Program-made: the position numbers and the translations under genes
Part shown: in pieces, positions 1 through 7,176 of the stretch
How the letters are laid out: each line of letters begins with the position of its first letter
Position numbering within the stretch: the stretch's first letter is position 1
Origin: Methylotenera sp. UBA6020
GTDB taxonomy: Bacteria > Pseudomonadota > Gammaproteobacteria > Burkholderiales > Methylophilaceae
Length of the DNA stretch: 12,844 bases
Direction of reading: 5' to 3'
NCBI GenBank assembly: GCA_002429455.1
Contig: DIZU01000198.1
Location: forward strand, 1 to 12,844
Notes under the pieces: generated by a model
The model's input: the letters and a program-made list of their open reading frames with translations, nothing else
Database searches by the model: none
What the model was told of the DNA's origin: nothing

Positions 1-335
1 CGTACCAATGGCAAAGCATCTTTAAATGATAAAGCACCGGATGCAACCAGCGCTGTGTACTCACCTAAACTATGCCCAGCCAAAATATCCGGTAGTTGAT
101 CTGTAGTTGCTTGCCATGCGCGCCACGTAGCCACACCTGCTGTCAACATAATCGGTTGTGTATGTATGGTTTCGTTGATGTGCTCATTGGGCTCTGTTGC
201 CATTGCCCAAAAATCCACGCCTAGAATATCTGATGCCTCATTGAAGGTGTCGCGAATAATGTTTGATTCTCCAAAGCCTGTCATCATGCCGACAGATTGA
301 GAACCTTGACCAGGAAAGAAAAAAGCAGCTTTCAT
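1..335 (-). CDS. fabD: Malonyl-CoA:ACP transacylase, N-terminal part (partial, cut by left edge)
   Basis: FabD moves malonyl groups from CoA to acyl carrier protein in the cytoplasm, supplying the extender unit for fatty-acid synthesis. The first 111 residues are visible. They start with MKAAFFFPGQGSQ, whose GQGSQ motif (residues 9-13) is the family oxyanion-loop signature. The nucleophile elbow GHSLGEY (87-93) puts the catalytic serine at residue 89, close to Ser92 of E. coli FabD. The active-site His and the C-terminal half lie outside the window. The ATG at 333-335 is preceded by TAGG with short spacing. A TATAAT on the minus strand (363-368) sits in the 45-nt gap after the deacetylase gene but has no good -35 box, so a private fabD promoter is only a weak possibility. 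In most relatives fabD follows fabH directly; here four glycosylation genes separate them. Confidence 0.97.
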   Translation of the reverse strand, partial: MKAAFFFPGQGSQSVGMMTGFGESNIIRDTFNEASDILGVDFWAMATEPNEHINETIHTQPIMLTAGVATWRAWQATTDQLPDILAGHSLGEYTALVASGALSFKDALPLV

Positions 336-380
336 AAACCTAATTCATGTGATAAAAATCGCATTATAACGTTAATCCTT

Positions 381-1205
381 TTATGCAAAGCCTTTTGAAT
401 TCAAGAGTAGCTGAAAACTTTCACTCGCCAGCCATTTGTATTCATTCACTCTGGCGCTGTAAATTGCATCATTTACTATACCATCTGAATCATTTTGACT
501 ATGTGATTTACTAGGCATCGCAACATGACACATCATCACCGGGGTTTTGCCGCGCAATCCATTCAACCAGCTATCCCATAGGTTTTTTAGATTACTATGC
601 TCATCAAAATTGTATACCCCGGCAAAATCAGAGTTGGTATCAATATCCATTTGAAGAGCTTTTTGTTGAAAACACTTCGCGCCTAAGATCGAGATAAGCA
701 TAGCCTTGTAACCACGCCAATGCCTTGAATGGCAAACGCGAAGCCAGTGATTCTGTTGCGACCCCCAACCCTTCTTAGTGATAATGGAGAACAATGCATC
801 TCGCACTATAGGAAGTTGATGCACATGTTGATGACCATCAATAAAGTCTGGTGAGCGTCCGCAGACCTCAGAAAACCTATTCCATTGAAATTCAATTATT
901 TCTTCTAAATGTTGAAGATTCAACTGCCGTGTATAAGCAGAGCAAATCAGTTCTGACAGCTTATGGTGGCAGCCGAATTGATCGGTAAAATGTGACGTTA
1001 AGTCTAGGTGTAAACCAACTTGTATCGGTAGATTTGTTAATTCTTTTGCCGATTGCTCCCAGCGCGGAGATAAAACCAAGGCACTCGTACTACTAATGAC
1101 TTTACGTTCAGCTAAATCAATAATCGCCGCATCGATTGCTTCGCTCTGAGCGAAATCATCTGCGTTAATGATGAGTTTCTTTAAACTATTTGTGAGCAGA
1201 CTCAT
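381..1205 (-). CDS. YdjC/ChbG/NaxD-family N-acetyl-sugar deacetylase
   Basis: This is a YdjC-family (carbohydrate deacetylase) protein of 274 residues from the ATG at 1205. An in-frame TTG at 1214 would add three residues, but that is a less likely start. Family features, numbered from the TTG: metal-site strand IINADDF (15-21, Asp19/Asp20), HLDL (His69), DGHQHVH (126-132, with metal/catalytic histidines), DFAGVYNF (196-203), a late MCH (His230) and the closing R..E segment near 255-259. There is no signal peptide, so it acts in the cytoplasm. The family removes N-acetyl groups from chito-oligosaccharides (ChbG), hopanoid-GlcNAc (HpnK) or undecaprenyl-phosphate-N-acetylhexosamine (NaxD). The neighbours, a GT2 transferase, GtrA and an ArnT-like enzyme, favour the NaxD role. 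The start overlaps the gtrA-like gene by 20 nt, suggesting translational coupling. Oddities: NADDFA instead of the usual NADDFG, and HVAMP where many relatives have HP. Confidence 0.88.
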   Translation of the reverse strand: MSLLTNSLKKLIINADDFAQSEAIDAAIIDLAERKVISSTSALVLSPRWEQSAKELTNLPIQVGLHLDLTSHFTDQFGCHHKLSELICSAYTRQLNLQHLEEIIEFQWNRFSEVCGRSPDFIDGHQHVHQLPIVRDALFSIITKKGWGSQQNHWLRVCHSRHWRGYKAMLISILGAKCFQQKALQMDIDTNSDFAGVYNFDEHSNLKNLWDSWLNGLRGKTPVMMCHVAMPSKSHSQNDSDGIVNDAIYSARVNEYKWLASESFQLLLNSKGFA

Positions 1206-1641
1206 GCGTTGCAAATACCCAAAATTTTGAAAATATGAATGTAAACAATGCCACCGCCACCAATACTACCGCCAAGATAGGTAGATAAAATGTAGGGCCA
1301 AACCATTTTAATCCATAATAATATGCGATTTGATTAATCAAAAAACTGGTAAAGGCGATACTGATAAATTTAGCGAATGTGCCGATAGACGGTTTTTTAA
1401 CGTCATTAAAAGTAAATCGTGAATGACCAAAATAACTCACATTAATTGCGCCTAAAAAACCGGCAATATTGGCTTGCAACGGTGGCAACGCATCTGCATT
1501 AACTAACAGCCAGACGATTAAAAGATGAACTAGCGCGGCTGAAATACCAACCATTAAAAAGATTACCAGTTCTTTTTTAACGGCATGCCTGAGTTGCTTA
1601 GGTTGAACGATATTTTTAATTTTGACTAATTTCTTCAGCAA
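1186..1641 (-). CDS. GtrA-family four-helix membrane protein, probable lipid-linked sugar flippase
   Basis: This is a 151-residue inner-membrane protein of the GtrA family. It has four hydrophobic segments at about 24-46, 54-72, 88-110 and 118-145. Family marks are FGHSRFTF (71-78) after helix 2 and the C-terminal FSKFWVF (137-143). GtrA-like proteins are thought to flip polyprenyl-phosphate-linked sugars from the cytoplasmic to the periplasmic face, though direct biochemical proof is limited. Here that would deliver the lipid-linked sugar made by the adjacent GT2 enzyme to the ArnT-like transferase. The start is a TTG at 1641. An in-frame TAA lies directly upstream, and the first downstream ATG (residue 30) would cut into helix 1, so TTG or a near-by non-ATG codon must be used. 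The gene overlaps the end of the GT2 gene by 26 nt and the start of the deacetylase gene by 20 nt. Confidence 0.87.
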   Translation of the reverse strand: MLKKLVKIKNIVQPKQLRHAVKKELVIFLMVGISAALVHLLIVWLLVNADALPPLQANIAGFLGAINVSYFGHSRFTFNDVKKPSIGTFAKFISIAFTSFLINQIAYYYGLKWFGPTFYLPILAVVLVAVALFTFIFSKFWVFATHESAHK

Positions 1642-2551
1642 TTAAATACAGTGGCCTTCTTTTGACTTCTTCGAAGATATTGCCCACATATTCACCAATA
1701 ATACCTAGCGCTAACAGCTCTATACCGGCAAAAAACATCATGCCAACCGCAAGTGTAGGCCAACCAGGTACCGGCTTTTGGCTAACAAAATGCTCGATGA
1801 GTATTTCAATACCTAAACAAAAAGCGAATATTGATACAAGTAAACCTGTAATAGAAACCAGCTTAAGTGGAATAACCGAGAACCCGGTTAAACCGGACAA
1901 GCCTAATTTAAAAAGCTTTAAAAAACTGAACCGGCTATGACCAGAATGTCGTTTGCGGGCGGTAAATGGCACGGCCATGGAGCGATACCCGACCCAAGCA
2001 TACAGCCCTTTCATATAGCGATTATTTTCTGTAATTAAGTTAAGGCTATCCACTGCTTTTCTATCAAGCAGGCGAAAGTCTCCTGCATTAGCCGGAATAT
2101 TAATTGAAGCGAATCGTAGCATCAGGCCGTAGTAAATCTTCTTGGCTATTTTCACGATGCCAGTTTCATCTCGCTGCTCTTGTACGCCATATACCGTTTC
2201 GTAACCTTCACGCCATAAACGTATAAAAGTTAACAGTACCTCTGGCGGATGCTGACCGTCTGCATCCAGCATAATTACAGCATCACCTTTTGCGCGATGT
2301 AAACCAGCGGTTAACGCCGCTTCTTTACCAAAATTACGAGACAACCGTATATAAATTAAGCAGTCGAATTCTTGTATCAGTTGATGAGCAACCAGTGTCG
2401 TGCTGTCCGTACTTCCATCATCAACCAGTAAAATCTCTAAACGGCAATGCGGCAATAACAATTGAGCCACTTCAGATATTGTCTGTCTAAGAGATGCCGC
2501 TTCGTTATAAGCCGGAATTACAATTGAAACAAGTGGAGATAATTGCATCAT
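1616..2551 (-). CDS. GT2 polyprenyl-phosphate glycosyltransferase (GtrB/ArnC/FlmF-like)
   Basis: This 311-residue membrane-anchored family 2 glycosyltransferase is of the DPM1/GtrB/ArnC type. It moves a sugar from a nucleotide sugar to undecaprenyl phosphate on the cytoplasmic face. Visible motifs are SIVIPAYNEA (9-18), the nucleotide-binding DDGS (44-47), RNFGKEAAL (72-80), the metal-binding DADGQ (96-100), NAGDFRLLDR (155-164) and the acceptor-side RHSGHSRFS (201-209). Two C-terminal transmembrane helices lie at about 226-255 and 265-290. They are followed by the GEYVGNIFEEVKRRPLY tail typical of GtrB-like enzymes. It starts at the ATG at 2551, 4 nt after the ArnT-like gene, with a GAAG about 8 nt upstream; a second ATG follows at once. 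The neighbouring deacetylase suggests the donor is UDP-GlcNAc or UDP-GalNAc. That is inference: sequence alone does not fix the sugar. Confidence 0.93.
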   Translation of the reverse strand: MMQLSPLVSIVIPAYNEAASLRQTISEVAQLLLPHCRLEILLVDDGSTDSTTLVAHQLIQEFDCLIYIRLSRNFGKEAALTAGLHRAKGDAVIMLDADGQHPPEVLLTFIRLWREGYETVYGVQEQRDETGIVKIAKKIYYGLMLRFASINIPANAGDFRLLDRKAVDSLNLITENNRYMKGLYAWVGYRSMAVPFTARKRHSGHSRFSFLKLFKLGLSGLTGFSVIPLKLVSITGLLVSIFAFCLGIEILIEHFVSQKPVPGWPTLAVGMMFFAGIELLALGIIGEYVGNIFEEVKRRPLYLIAEEISQN

Positions 2552-2555
2552 ATGT

Positions 2556-4010
2556 TTACTTCGATTGATGTTTTGTGATTAAAAGTGCGTGGTAGGCATT
2601 AATATCCAAAATTTTACCTTGTCCGTTTAATTCAATTTGTTTTGCTAACTTAGTACTCATTATCAATAAATTATTGGGTTGTAACAACACGTCATCAAGC
2701 ATTTTCTGATTTTCTATAAGATGTATTTGACCTTGCGTATAGTAGCTCACAGAAAACTCATGCGAACCATACGAATAAAGCGGCATATTCGGGTATTTAA
2801 TACTGGCCTCTTGCACTAATTTTCGCGCAGACCTTTCCTCGGCCATTTTTGGTAACCATACAAACGCAGCAACCAACATCAATAATAACCAGATGACAAT
2901 CATTACTCGCATGGCTTGCTTAAATCTGGGGCCTAATGTTGTCCACGAGGTTGCTACCAAGATTGAAAAAGCCGGAAGTGCTGTTAACGTATAGGTCCAA
3001 ATGATATTACGTGAAAGGGTAAAAAACAGTAACGGCGCTAATACCCATGCCCACAGCCATTTTTTTTCGGTATCTAAAGATTGATTCAATAATGGCCGGT
3101 CTTTTTGCAAACCATGAATAAAAATAGGCAGCCAAACTGCAACTGACATGATCCAAAACACCCATATCATGCCAATGGCTTCACGGTGCGCGGTGCCGTA
3201 CATGTCGCCTTTCCAGCCTGGTTCTAAGAACCGCTGAAAGTGCTCACCAACGATAAAGTACTTTAAAAAACCTGGGTAATAGATTTCTGCCGGAACATAC
3301 CATGCTAATACCACGCTCAAAAAAACGATCACGCCTGGCCAAAACCATATTTTTTTAATATGCGCGAGCGCTATTTCTTTGGGCGTAAATAGCCAGAACA
3401 ACATCACTGGAAAACCAATCAATACCCAAGTTGCCAAGCCCTTGGCTATTGCTCCTAAACCTAGCATCAACCATAACCCATACCGATCAAATTTAAGGCT
3501 GTTTTTTATTTTGTTATCAGTCGGTTGAGCTTGAATGATGCGCCACACAAATACCATCGCCCAAGTGACTACCGCAAGTTGGGTGGCATCGGTCATCACG
3601 GCTCCCGCAGTGATGAAGCCGATCGGTGACGTCATCATGACAAAGGATGCAAACAGCCATTGTCGATGAGAGAGCCTAAAACTGGCAGCACCATATAGAA
3701 GGGCAAAACAAGACGATAACACTAAAATTAATGACGGCAAACGTAAGGCTAATTCGTTGTGACCGAAGGCAAGCCAACCCGCTGTTGCAAACCACATGGA
3801 CAAGGGCGGTTTTGCAAAAAAAGGTTGCGTTGGTGACATATGTGGCATTAGCCAGTAGTTACCAGTAGCCGTTACACGAGCCAATTCACCGTAACGGGCT
3901 TCCGTGGTATCTGTAAGGGGTAGACTGTCCATCAAAAATAAGCGTAGTGCAATGACGAGCAGAAACAGAATTAACAAAACAGAAAATGGCTTTGAAGCAA
4001 CACGGAACAT
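2556..4010 (-). CDS. ArnT-like (GT83/PMT family) inner-membrane glycosyltransferase
   Basis: This polytopic protein of about 484 residues resembles ArnT and other PMT-type transferases. They use a polyprenyl-phosphate sugar on the periplasmic side to modify lipid A or another acceptor. The N-terminus has a hydrophobic helix followed by a periplasmic loop with DTTEARYGELAR (residues 34-45 from the ATG at 4010), carrying the acidic residues expected for catalysis. Next comes FFAKPPLSMW (64-73), matching the KPPL signature of ArnT. About ten further hydrophobic segments follow, then a short hydrophilic C-terminal domain of about 90 residues. ArnT itself is about 550 residues, so this is a shorter version. 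Start: ATG 4010 is preceded by GGATGAG 4 nt upstream. An ATG at 4019 and a TTG at 4067 are in frame but lack a clear ribosome site. With a deacetylase next door, an aminohexose such as GlcN or GalN is a more likely cargo than Ara4N. Confidence 0.88.
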   Translation of the reverse strand: MFRVASKPFSVLLILFLLVIALRLFLMDSLPLTDTTEARYGELARVTATGNYWLMPHMSPTQPFFAKPPLSMWFATAGWLAFGHNELALRLPSLILVLSSCFALLYGAASFRLSHRQWLFASFVMMTSPIGFITAGAVMTDATQLAVVTWAMVFVWRIIQAQPTDNKIKNSLKFDRYGLWLMLGLGAIAKGLATWVLIGFPVMLFWLFTPKEIALAHIKKIWFWPGVIVFLSVVLAWYVPAEIYYPGFLKYFIVGEHFQRFLEPGWKGDMYGTAHREAIGMIWVFWIMSVAVWLPIFIHGLQKDRPLLNQSLDTEKKWLWAWVLAPLLFFTLSRNIIWTYTLTALPAFSILVATSWTTLGPRFKQAMRVMIVIWLLLMLVAAFVWLPKMAEERSARKLVQEASIKYPNMPLYSYGSHEFSVSYYTQGQIHLIENQKMLDDVLLQPNNLLIMSTKLAKQIELNGQGKILDINAYHALLITKHQSK

Positions 4011-4050
4011 AGATCTCATCCAATGAAATTTGCATTTAAAATTAACAACT

Positions 4051-4078
4051 AGCAAATTACTTAGCAAATTGTCGACAA
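4051..4078. repeat. Short direct repeat plus TTGTCGACAA palindrome upstream of the ArnT-like gene
   Basis: TAGCAAATT occurs at 4050-4058 and again at 4062-4070, a 12-bp period. It runs directly into a perfect 10-bp palindrome, TTGTCGACAA, at 4069-4078. Both lie in the 93-bp gap between fabH and the ArnT-like start, where a promoter or operator for the glycosylation cassette would be expected. I see no convincing -35/-10 pair there, so a regulatory role is only suggested. Confidence 0.4.
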
Positions 4079-4103
4079 GTAGTCATACGAAATGTAATAC
4101 AAA

Positions 4104-5054
4104 CTAGTACTTAATTAATGCTGAACCCCAAGTAAATCCACCACCAAATGCTTCCATTAGAATAATCTCGCCTCGTTTAATGCGCCCATCTCGAACTGCA
4201 ACATCAAGTGCTAACGGAATAGAGGCCGCAGAAGTATTACCATGTTTATCCACGGTCACCACTACGCGATCCATACTCATGTTTAGTTTTTTAGCAGTAG
4301 CTTGCAAAATACGAATATTCGCTTGATGTGGCACCAGCCAATCAATGTCAGATTTCTGCATGCCGTTTGCTGTCAGCGCTTCATCCACGATGGCATCAAG
4401 CGTGTTGACAGCCATTTTAAATACGCCATGACCTTCCATCTCTACTGTGTCATGGCTATTTACCTCGTTTTTGCGTGGTACATGCAACATTTTTTCATAC
4501 TTGCCGTCCGCATGTAAATGCGTAGAAATAACGCCCTGCTCCGCACTTGCTTGCAGAATCACCGCGCCAGCGCCATCACCCCACAGGATGCAATTACCGC
4601 GGTCAGTCCAATCGGTAATGCGTGAAAAGGTTTCCGCGCCAACGACTAAAGCGCATATTGCGCTACCCGCCTTGATAAAATTATCCGCCGTAGCCAGTGC
4701 ATATACAAATCCGCTGCAAACAGCTTGCACATCAAATGCTGGACAACCGGCGATGCCTAACTTTTGTTGCAATATACAAGCGGTGCTGGGGAAGATTTTA
4801 TCTGGGGTCGTTGTCGCAACAATAATCAAATCAATGTCACCAGCGGCAATGCCGGCTGATTCAATGGCGTTAACTGCGGCATGCAACGCTAAATCACTGG
4901 TTGATTCATCATCAGCCACAATGTGGCGCTCACGAATACCCGTGCGAGTAAAAATCCACTCATCAGTCGTATCCACCATGCTTTCTAAATCAGCATTAGT
5001 GAGCACTTTCTTGGGAAGATAACTTCCCGTTCCTGCAATGCGAGAATAAGTCAT
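4104..5054 (-). CDS. fabH: Beta-ketoacyl-ACP synthase III
   Basis: FabH condenses acetyl-CoA with malonyl-ACP to start fatty-acid synthesis in the cytoplasm. The 316-residue length is normal for the family. The catalytic triad is intact: Cys113 in VQAVCSGF, His243 in VPHQAN and Asn273 in [11 protein letters not shown]. The N-terminal [14 protein letters not shown] segment (31-44) and the C-terminal [13 protein letters not shown] (301-313) are typical FabH blocks. The ATG at 5052-5054 overlaps the plsX stop in an ATGA arrangement, so the two genes are translationally coupled. Downstream the usual partner fabD is displaced by four membrane-glycosylation genes. Confidence 0.98.
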   Translation of the reverse strand: MTYSRIAGTGSYLPKKVLTNADLESMVDTTDEWIFTRTGIRERHIVADDESTSDLALHAAVNAIESAGIAAGDIDLIIVATTTPDKIFPSTACILQQKLGIAGCPAFDVQAVCSGFVYALATADNFIKAGSAICALVVGAETFSRITDWTDRGNCILWGDGAGAVILQASAEQGVISTHLHADGKYEKMLHVPRKNEVNSHDTVEMEGHGVFKMAVNTLDAIVDEALTANGMQKSDIDWLVPHQANIRILQATAKKLNMSMDRVVVTVDKHGNTSAASIPLALDVAVRDGRIKRGEIILMEAFGGGFTWGSALIKY

Positions 5055-6106
5055 TCGTTTTCCATATTGGCAACGCTGTTGGTAACCAGCTGATGCGATT
5101 GTATATGTTCTATTTCCAATTGTTCGGTAATGCGTCGTAATACACCATTGCGAGATTCTTCTATAGCCGTATGAATCGCATGTAAATATGAGAAACTATC
5201 TGCACCACCATGACTTTTTACCACAATTCCACGCAAACCTAATAAGCTTGCACCGTTGTAACGACGTGGGTCCAGACGTTTTTTGAATGCTTTCAATACC
5301 GGCATACAAGCAAGGCCCATCAACTTAGTAAGCCAGTTGCGTTTAAATTCTTGCGAAAGAAAACGCCCCATCATCTGCGCCAGGCCTTCTGATGTTTTAA
5401 GGGCAACATTACCCACAAACCCATCACACACCACAACGTCTGTTGTGCCTTTAAAAATATCATTGCCTTCTACGTTGCCATAAAAATTCAAATGACTAGC
5501 CCGCAATAGTTCACCTGCTTGCTTGACTACGTCGTTCCCTTTAATATCTTCAGCGCCGATATTTAACAAACCAACGGTTGGATTTTCTTTATGCTCGACA
5601 CATGACACCAGCATGCTACCCATCACCGCAAATTGCAACAACTGCTCAGCAGTGCAATCTGCATTTGCACCTAAATCCAAAATATAAGTCTTACCTTTTT
5701 GACTAGGAAACACACCTGCGATTGCTGGCCTATCGATGCCAGGCAATGTTTTTAGCACAAAACGCGCGGTTGCCATCAGTGCACCCGTGTTGCCAGCACT
5801 AACGCAGGCGTTGGCTTCACCACTTTTGACTAAGTTGATGGCCACGCGCATAGAAGAATCTTTTTTATTTTTAAGTGCACCCTGCGGCGACTCGTCCATG
5901 GTAACAACTTCACTTGCATGATGAATGCGCAAACGCGGACTGGTGCTGGCTTTTTGTGCCTTGAGTTCAGCTTCGATGGCGTCACTTAAGCCAACCAATA
6001 CAATATTGAGCTGGTCATCGGATTCAAGCGCCTTAAGTGCAGCAGGTATTGTGACATGAGGGCCATGATCGCCACCCATTGCGTCAATTGCGACAGTAAT
6101 ATCCAT
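5051..6106 (-). CDS. plsX: Phosphate acyltransferase PlsX
   Basis: PlsX converts acyl-ACP to acyl-phosphate, the acyl donor for PlsY-type glycerol-3-phosphate acylation. It links fatty-acid synthesis to phospholipid synthesis at the membrane surface. The 351-residue protein shows [11 protein letters not shown] (7-17), [12 protein letters not shown] (103-114), DLGANADC (144-151), LNIGAED (181-187) and [11 protein letters not shown] (227-237), all strong PlsX signatures. The C-terminal tail is hydrophilic. The ATG at 6106 has only a poor Shine-Dalgarno sequence. The gene lies 159 nt after rpmF, a wide gap for this operon that contains a long hairpin. It overlaps fabH by 4 nt. Confidence 0.98.
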   Translation of the reverse strand: MDITVAIDAMGGDHGPHVTIPAALKALESDDQLNIVLVGLSDAIEAELKAQKASTSPRLRIHHASEVVTMDESPQGALKNKKDSSMRVAINLVKSGEANACVSAGNTGALMATARFVLKTLPGIDRPAIAGVFPSQKGKTYILDLGANADCTAEQLLQFAVMGSMLVSCVEHKENPTVGLLNIGAEDIKGNDVVKQAGELLRASHLNFYGNVEGNDIFKGTTDVVVCDGFVGNVALKTSEGLAQMMGRFLSQEFKRNWLTKLMGLACMPVLKAFKKRLDPRRYNGASLLGLRGIVVKSHGGADSFSYLHAIHTAIEESRNGVLRRITEQLEIEHIQSHQLVTNSVANMENE

Positions 6107-6172
6107 TGGTTTTAATCACACAAATTGTTAATTAAACGGGCTGATTGATATTGCGTGAGCATCATAAAAGTA

Positions 6173-6204
6173 TTAACGCCGCACCAATACTGGAGCGGCG
6201 TTAA
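6173..6204. terminator. Long hairpin between rpmF and plsX (attenuator, terminator or processing site)
   Basis: TTAACGCCGC at 6173-6182 pairs perfectly with GCGGCGTTAA at 6195-6204. Inside, CCA (6184-6186) pairs with TGG (6191-6193) around an ATAC loop, with one A/A mismatch between the two stems. The RNA would fold on either strand. On the minus strand the stem is followed by TACTTTTATG, a poor U tract, so full termination is doubtful. It could cut read-through from the highly expressed rpmF into plsX-fabH, or mark an RNase site. Confidence 0.6.
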
Positions 6205-6265
6205 ATGATTTCAGAAACTACTCAACAAACTTTGAATCTTTAGACTTTAAAATCTAAAGAAAAAA

Positions 6266-6445
6266 TTATTCGCCTTTTGTTGACATTACTTTACGACCAC
6301 GATAGTAACCGCTTGGACTAATGTGATGACGTAAGTGTGTTTCGCCTGTGGTTGGCTCAACTGCTAATGGTGGATTTGTTAAAAAGTCATGTGAACGGTG
6401 CATGCCGCGTTTTGAAGGTGACTTTTTGTTTTGCTGAACTGCCAT
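6266..6445 (-). CDS. rpmF: Ribosomal protein bL32
   Basis: This is the 59-residue large-subunit ribosomal protein bL32. It starts [20 protein letters not shown], the classic family N-terminus, and ends with [14 protein letters not shown] and a short tail. It has no cysteines, so it is the zinc-independent form usual in proteobacteria. The start is the ATG at 6445, with GGAG about 8 nt upstream. A longer reading from a TTG at 6457 would place that ribosome site inside the coding region and is rejected. The gene sits between yceD and plsX as in E. coli, and a good promoter lies about 100 nt upstream. Confidence 0.97.
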   Translation of the reverse strand: MAVQQNKKSPSKRGMHRSHDFLTNPPLAVEPTTGETHLRHHISPSGYYRGRKVMSTKGE

Positions 6446-6555
6446 AATAAACTCCAATAAAATGATTAAAACATCATCTCAATTACTTACAAACTGATGC
6501 ATTGATTAATACAATCCACCACTAATTTAAGACTACGCTAAATAGCTAGTTCATT

Positions 6556-6584
6556 ACTATAATATAAACTGAGGCGTTTGTCAG
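6556..6584 (-). promoter_or_regulatory. Predicted sigma70 promoter for rpmF-plsX-fabH
   Basis: On the minus strand CTGACA (6579-6584) and TATAGT (6556-6561) are separated by exactly 17 bp; each differs from consensus at one position. Transcription would start near 6549, giving a leader of about 100 nt before the rpmF ATG. It lies in the 153-bp gap after yceD. This would let rpmF and the downstream lipid genes, perhaps including the glycosylation cassette, be expressed apart from yceD. Confidence 0.6.
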
Positions 6585-6598
6585 CCCCAATTGAGTAT

Positions 6599-7135
6599 TT
6601 AGGGCTTAATTAAGCCCTTGAGTGCCGCAAAAGGATTCGGTTTCTCACCGCTTTGGGTGACGATTGCGCCACAATCTTTGTCATGTATAGGTGCAATTGG
6701 CATAGCCATGATAATTTCATCTTCAATCAGCGCGATAATATCCATCGTTTGGCTAGCTTCTTGCAAATCTATATCGTCACTATCTTCTATATCGCTGGCT
6801 TCCATATCATTAAGGTTCACATCACCAATTAAATAATTGTAATTTAACGCCAAATTAAGAGGCATTGCATTTAAACAGCGCTGGCAAGTGGTAGTTAAAT
6901 TGGTAGTCAGCGTTAGATGTAAATAGTGTTGTCCTACACTGTCAGTTTGACCTTGTAGCACATAATGAACTGCGGCTTCCGTTTTGGAAGCGTCATCTTT
7001 TGACGCTTGGTTAGTTTCAGCCGCTTGCAGCAACTCAGATAATCTTGGGCACTCTGCGAGTGACAAGCTGCCTTCTAGGTGCTCATTTTTTTTAGCGAAG
7101 GCTAGATTGTCGATGAATAATGGATGGGTGCTCAT
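6599..7135 (-). CDS. yceD: YceD (DUF177) family protein, large-subunit rRNA accumulation protein
   Basis: This is a 178-residue DUF177/YceD protein. The family is linked to 23S rRNA accumulation, and its gene almost always precedes rpmF, as here. Visible marks are the CQRC pair (Cys84, Cys87), an acidic central stretch (about 109-127), the conserved MDIIALIEDEIIMAMPIAPIH-type segment (131-151) ending near Cys155, and the C-terminal NPFAALKGLI (167-176). The ATG at 7135 lacks a strong ribosome site. The last codons and stop form an 18-bp palindrome. It is divergent from pycA across a 137-bp region. The exact molecular activity is not evident from sequence. Confidence 0.93.
   Translation of the reverse strand: MSTHPLFIDNLAFAKKNEHLEGSLSLAECPRLSELLQAAETNQASKDDASKTEAAVHYVLQGQTDSVGQHYLHLTLTTNLTTTCQRCLNAMPLNLALNYNYLIGDVNLNDMEASDIEDSDDIDLQEASQTMDIIALIEDEIIMAMPIAPIHDKDCGAIVTQSGEKPNPFAALKGLIKP
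6601..6618. repeat. 18-bp perfect palindrome over the yceD stop codon
   Basis: AGGGCTTAATTAAGCCCT reads the same on both strands and contains the last codons of yceD and the first bases of its TAA stop. In RNA it could form a 7-bp stem with an AAUU loop. No U tract follows on the minus strand, so a classic terminator is unlikely. It lies about 17 bp from the -35 box of the rpmF promoter. Confidence 0.5.
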
Positions 7136-7148
7136 TTTAATGTTCTAT

Positions 7149-7162
7149 ATTTAGCGCTAAAT
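7149..7162. promoter_or_regulatory. 14-bp palindrome just upstream of yceD, possible operator
   Basis: ATTTAGCGCTAAAT is a perfect 14-bp palindrome ending 14 bp from the yceD ATG. It lies where the yceD core promoter or leader would be and has the shape of a dimeric regulator site. No regulator is known from the sequence alone, and I could not assign a clear -35/-10 pair for yceD. Confidence 0.35.
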
Positions 7163-7176
7163 TTTGGTTAATTAAG

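Noticed and set aside
363..368. TATAAT on the minus strand as a firm fabD promoter
   Set aside because: No -35 box of acceptable quality lies 16-18 bp upstream and there is no extended -10 TG, so it stays a weak possibility only.
381..4010. An Ara4N (arn) or hopanoid (hpn) modification cluster
   Set aside because: No ArnA, ArnB or ArnD-type NodB deformylase is present, and no hopanoid radical-SAM (HpnJ) or squalene genes. The GtrA plus YdjC-type deacetylase set fits aminohexose modification of lipid A better.
336..4103. Transposon or genomic-island ends flanking the glycosylation cassette
   Set aside because: I found no integrase, transposase, tRNA or matching terminal repeats at the two boundaries. 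Base composition was not measured.
4447..5022. A 191-residue open frame on the plus strand opposite fabH
   Set aside because: It lies wholly antisense to fabH, which has all catalytic residues. Its translation is low-complexity and shows no family motif.
6446..6457. A longer bL32 starting at TTG 6457
   Set aside because: The extra four residues are not part of the family N-terminus, and the GGAG ribosome site for the ATG at 6445 would be inside the coding region.
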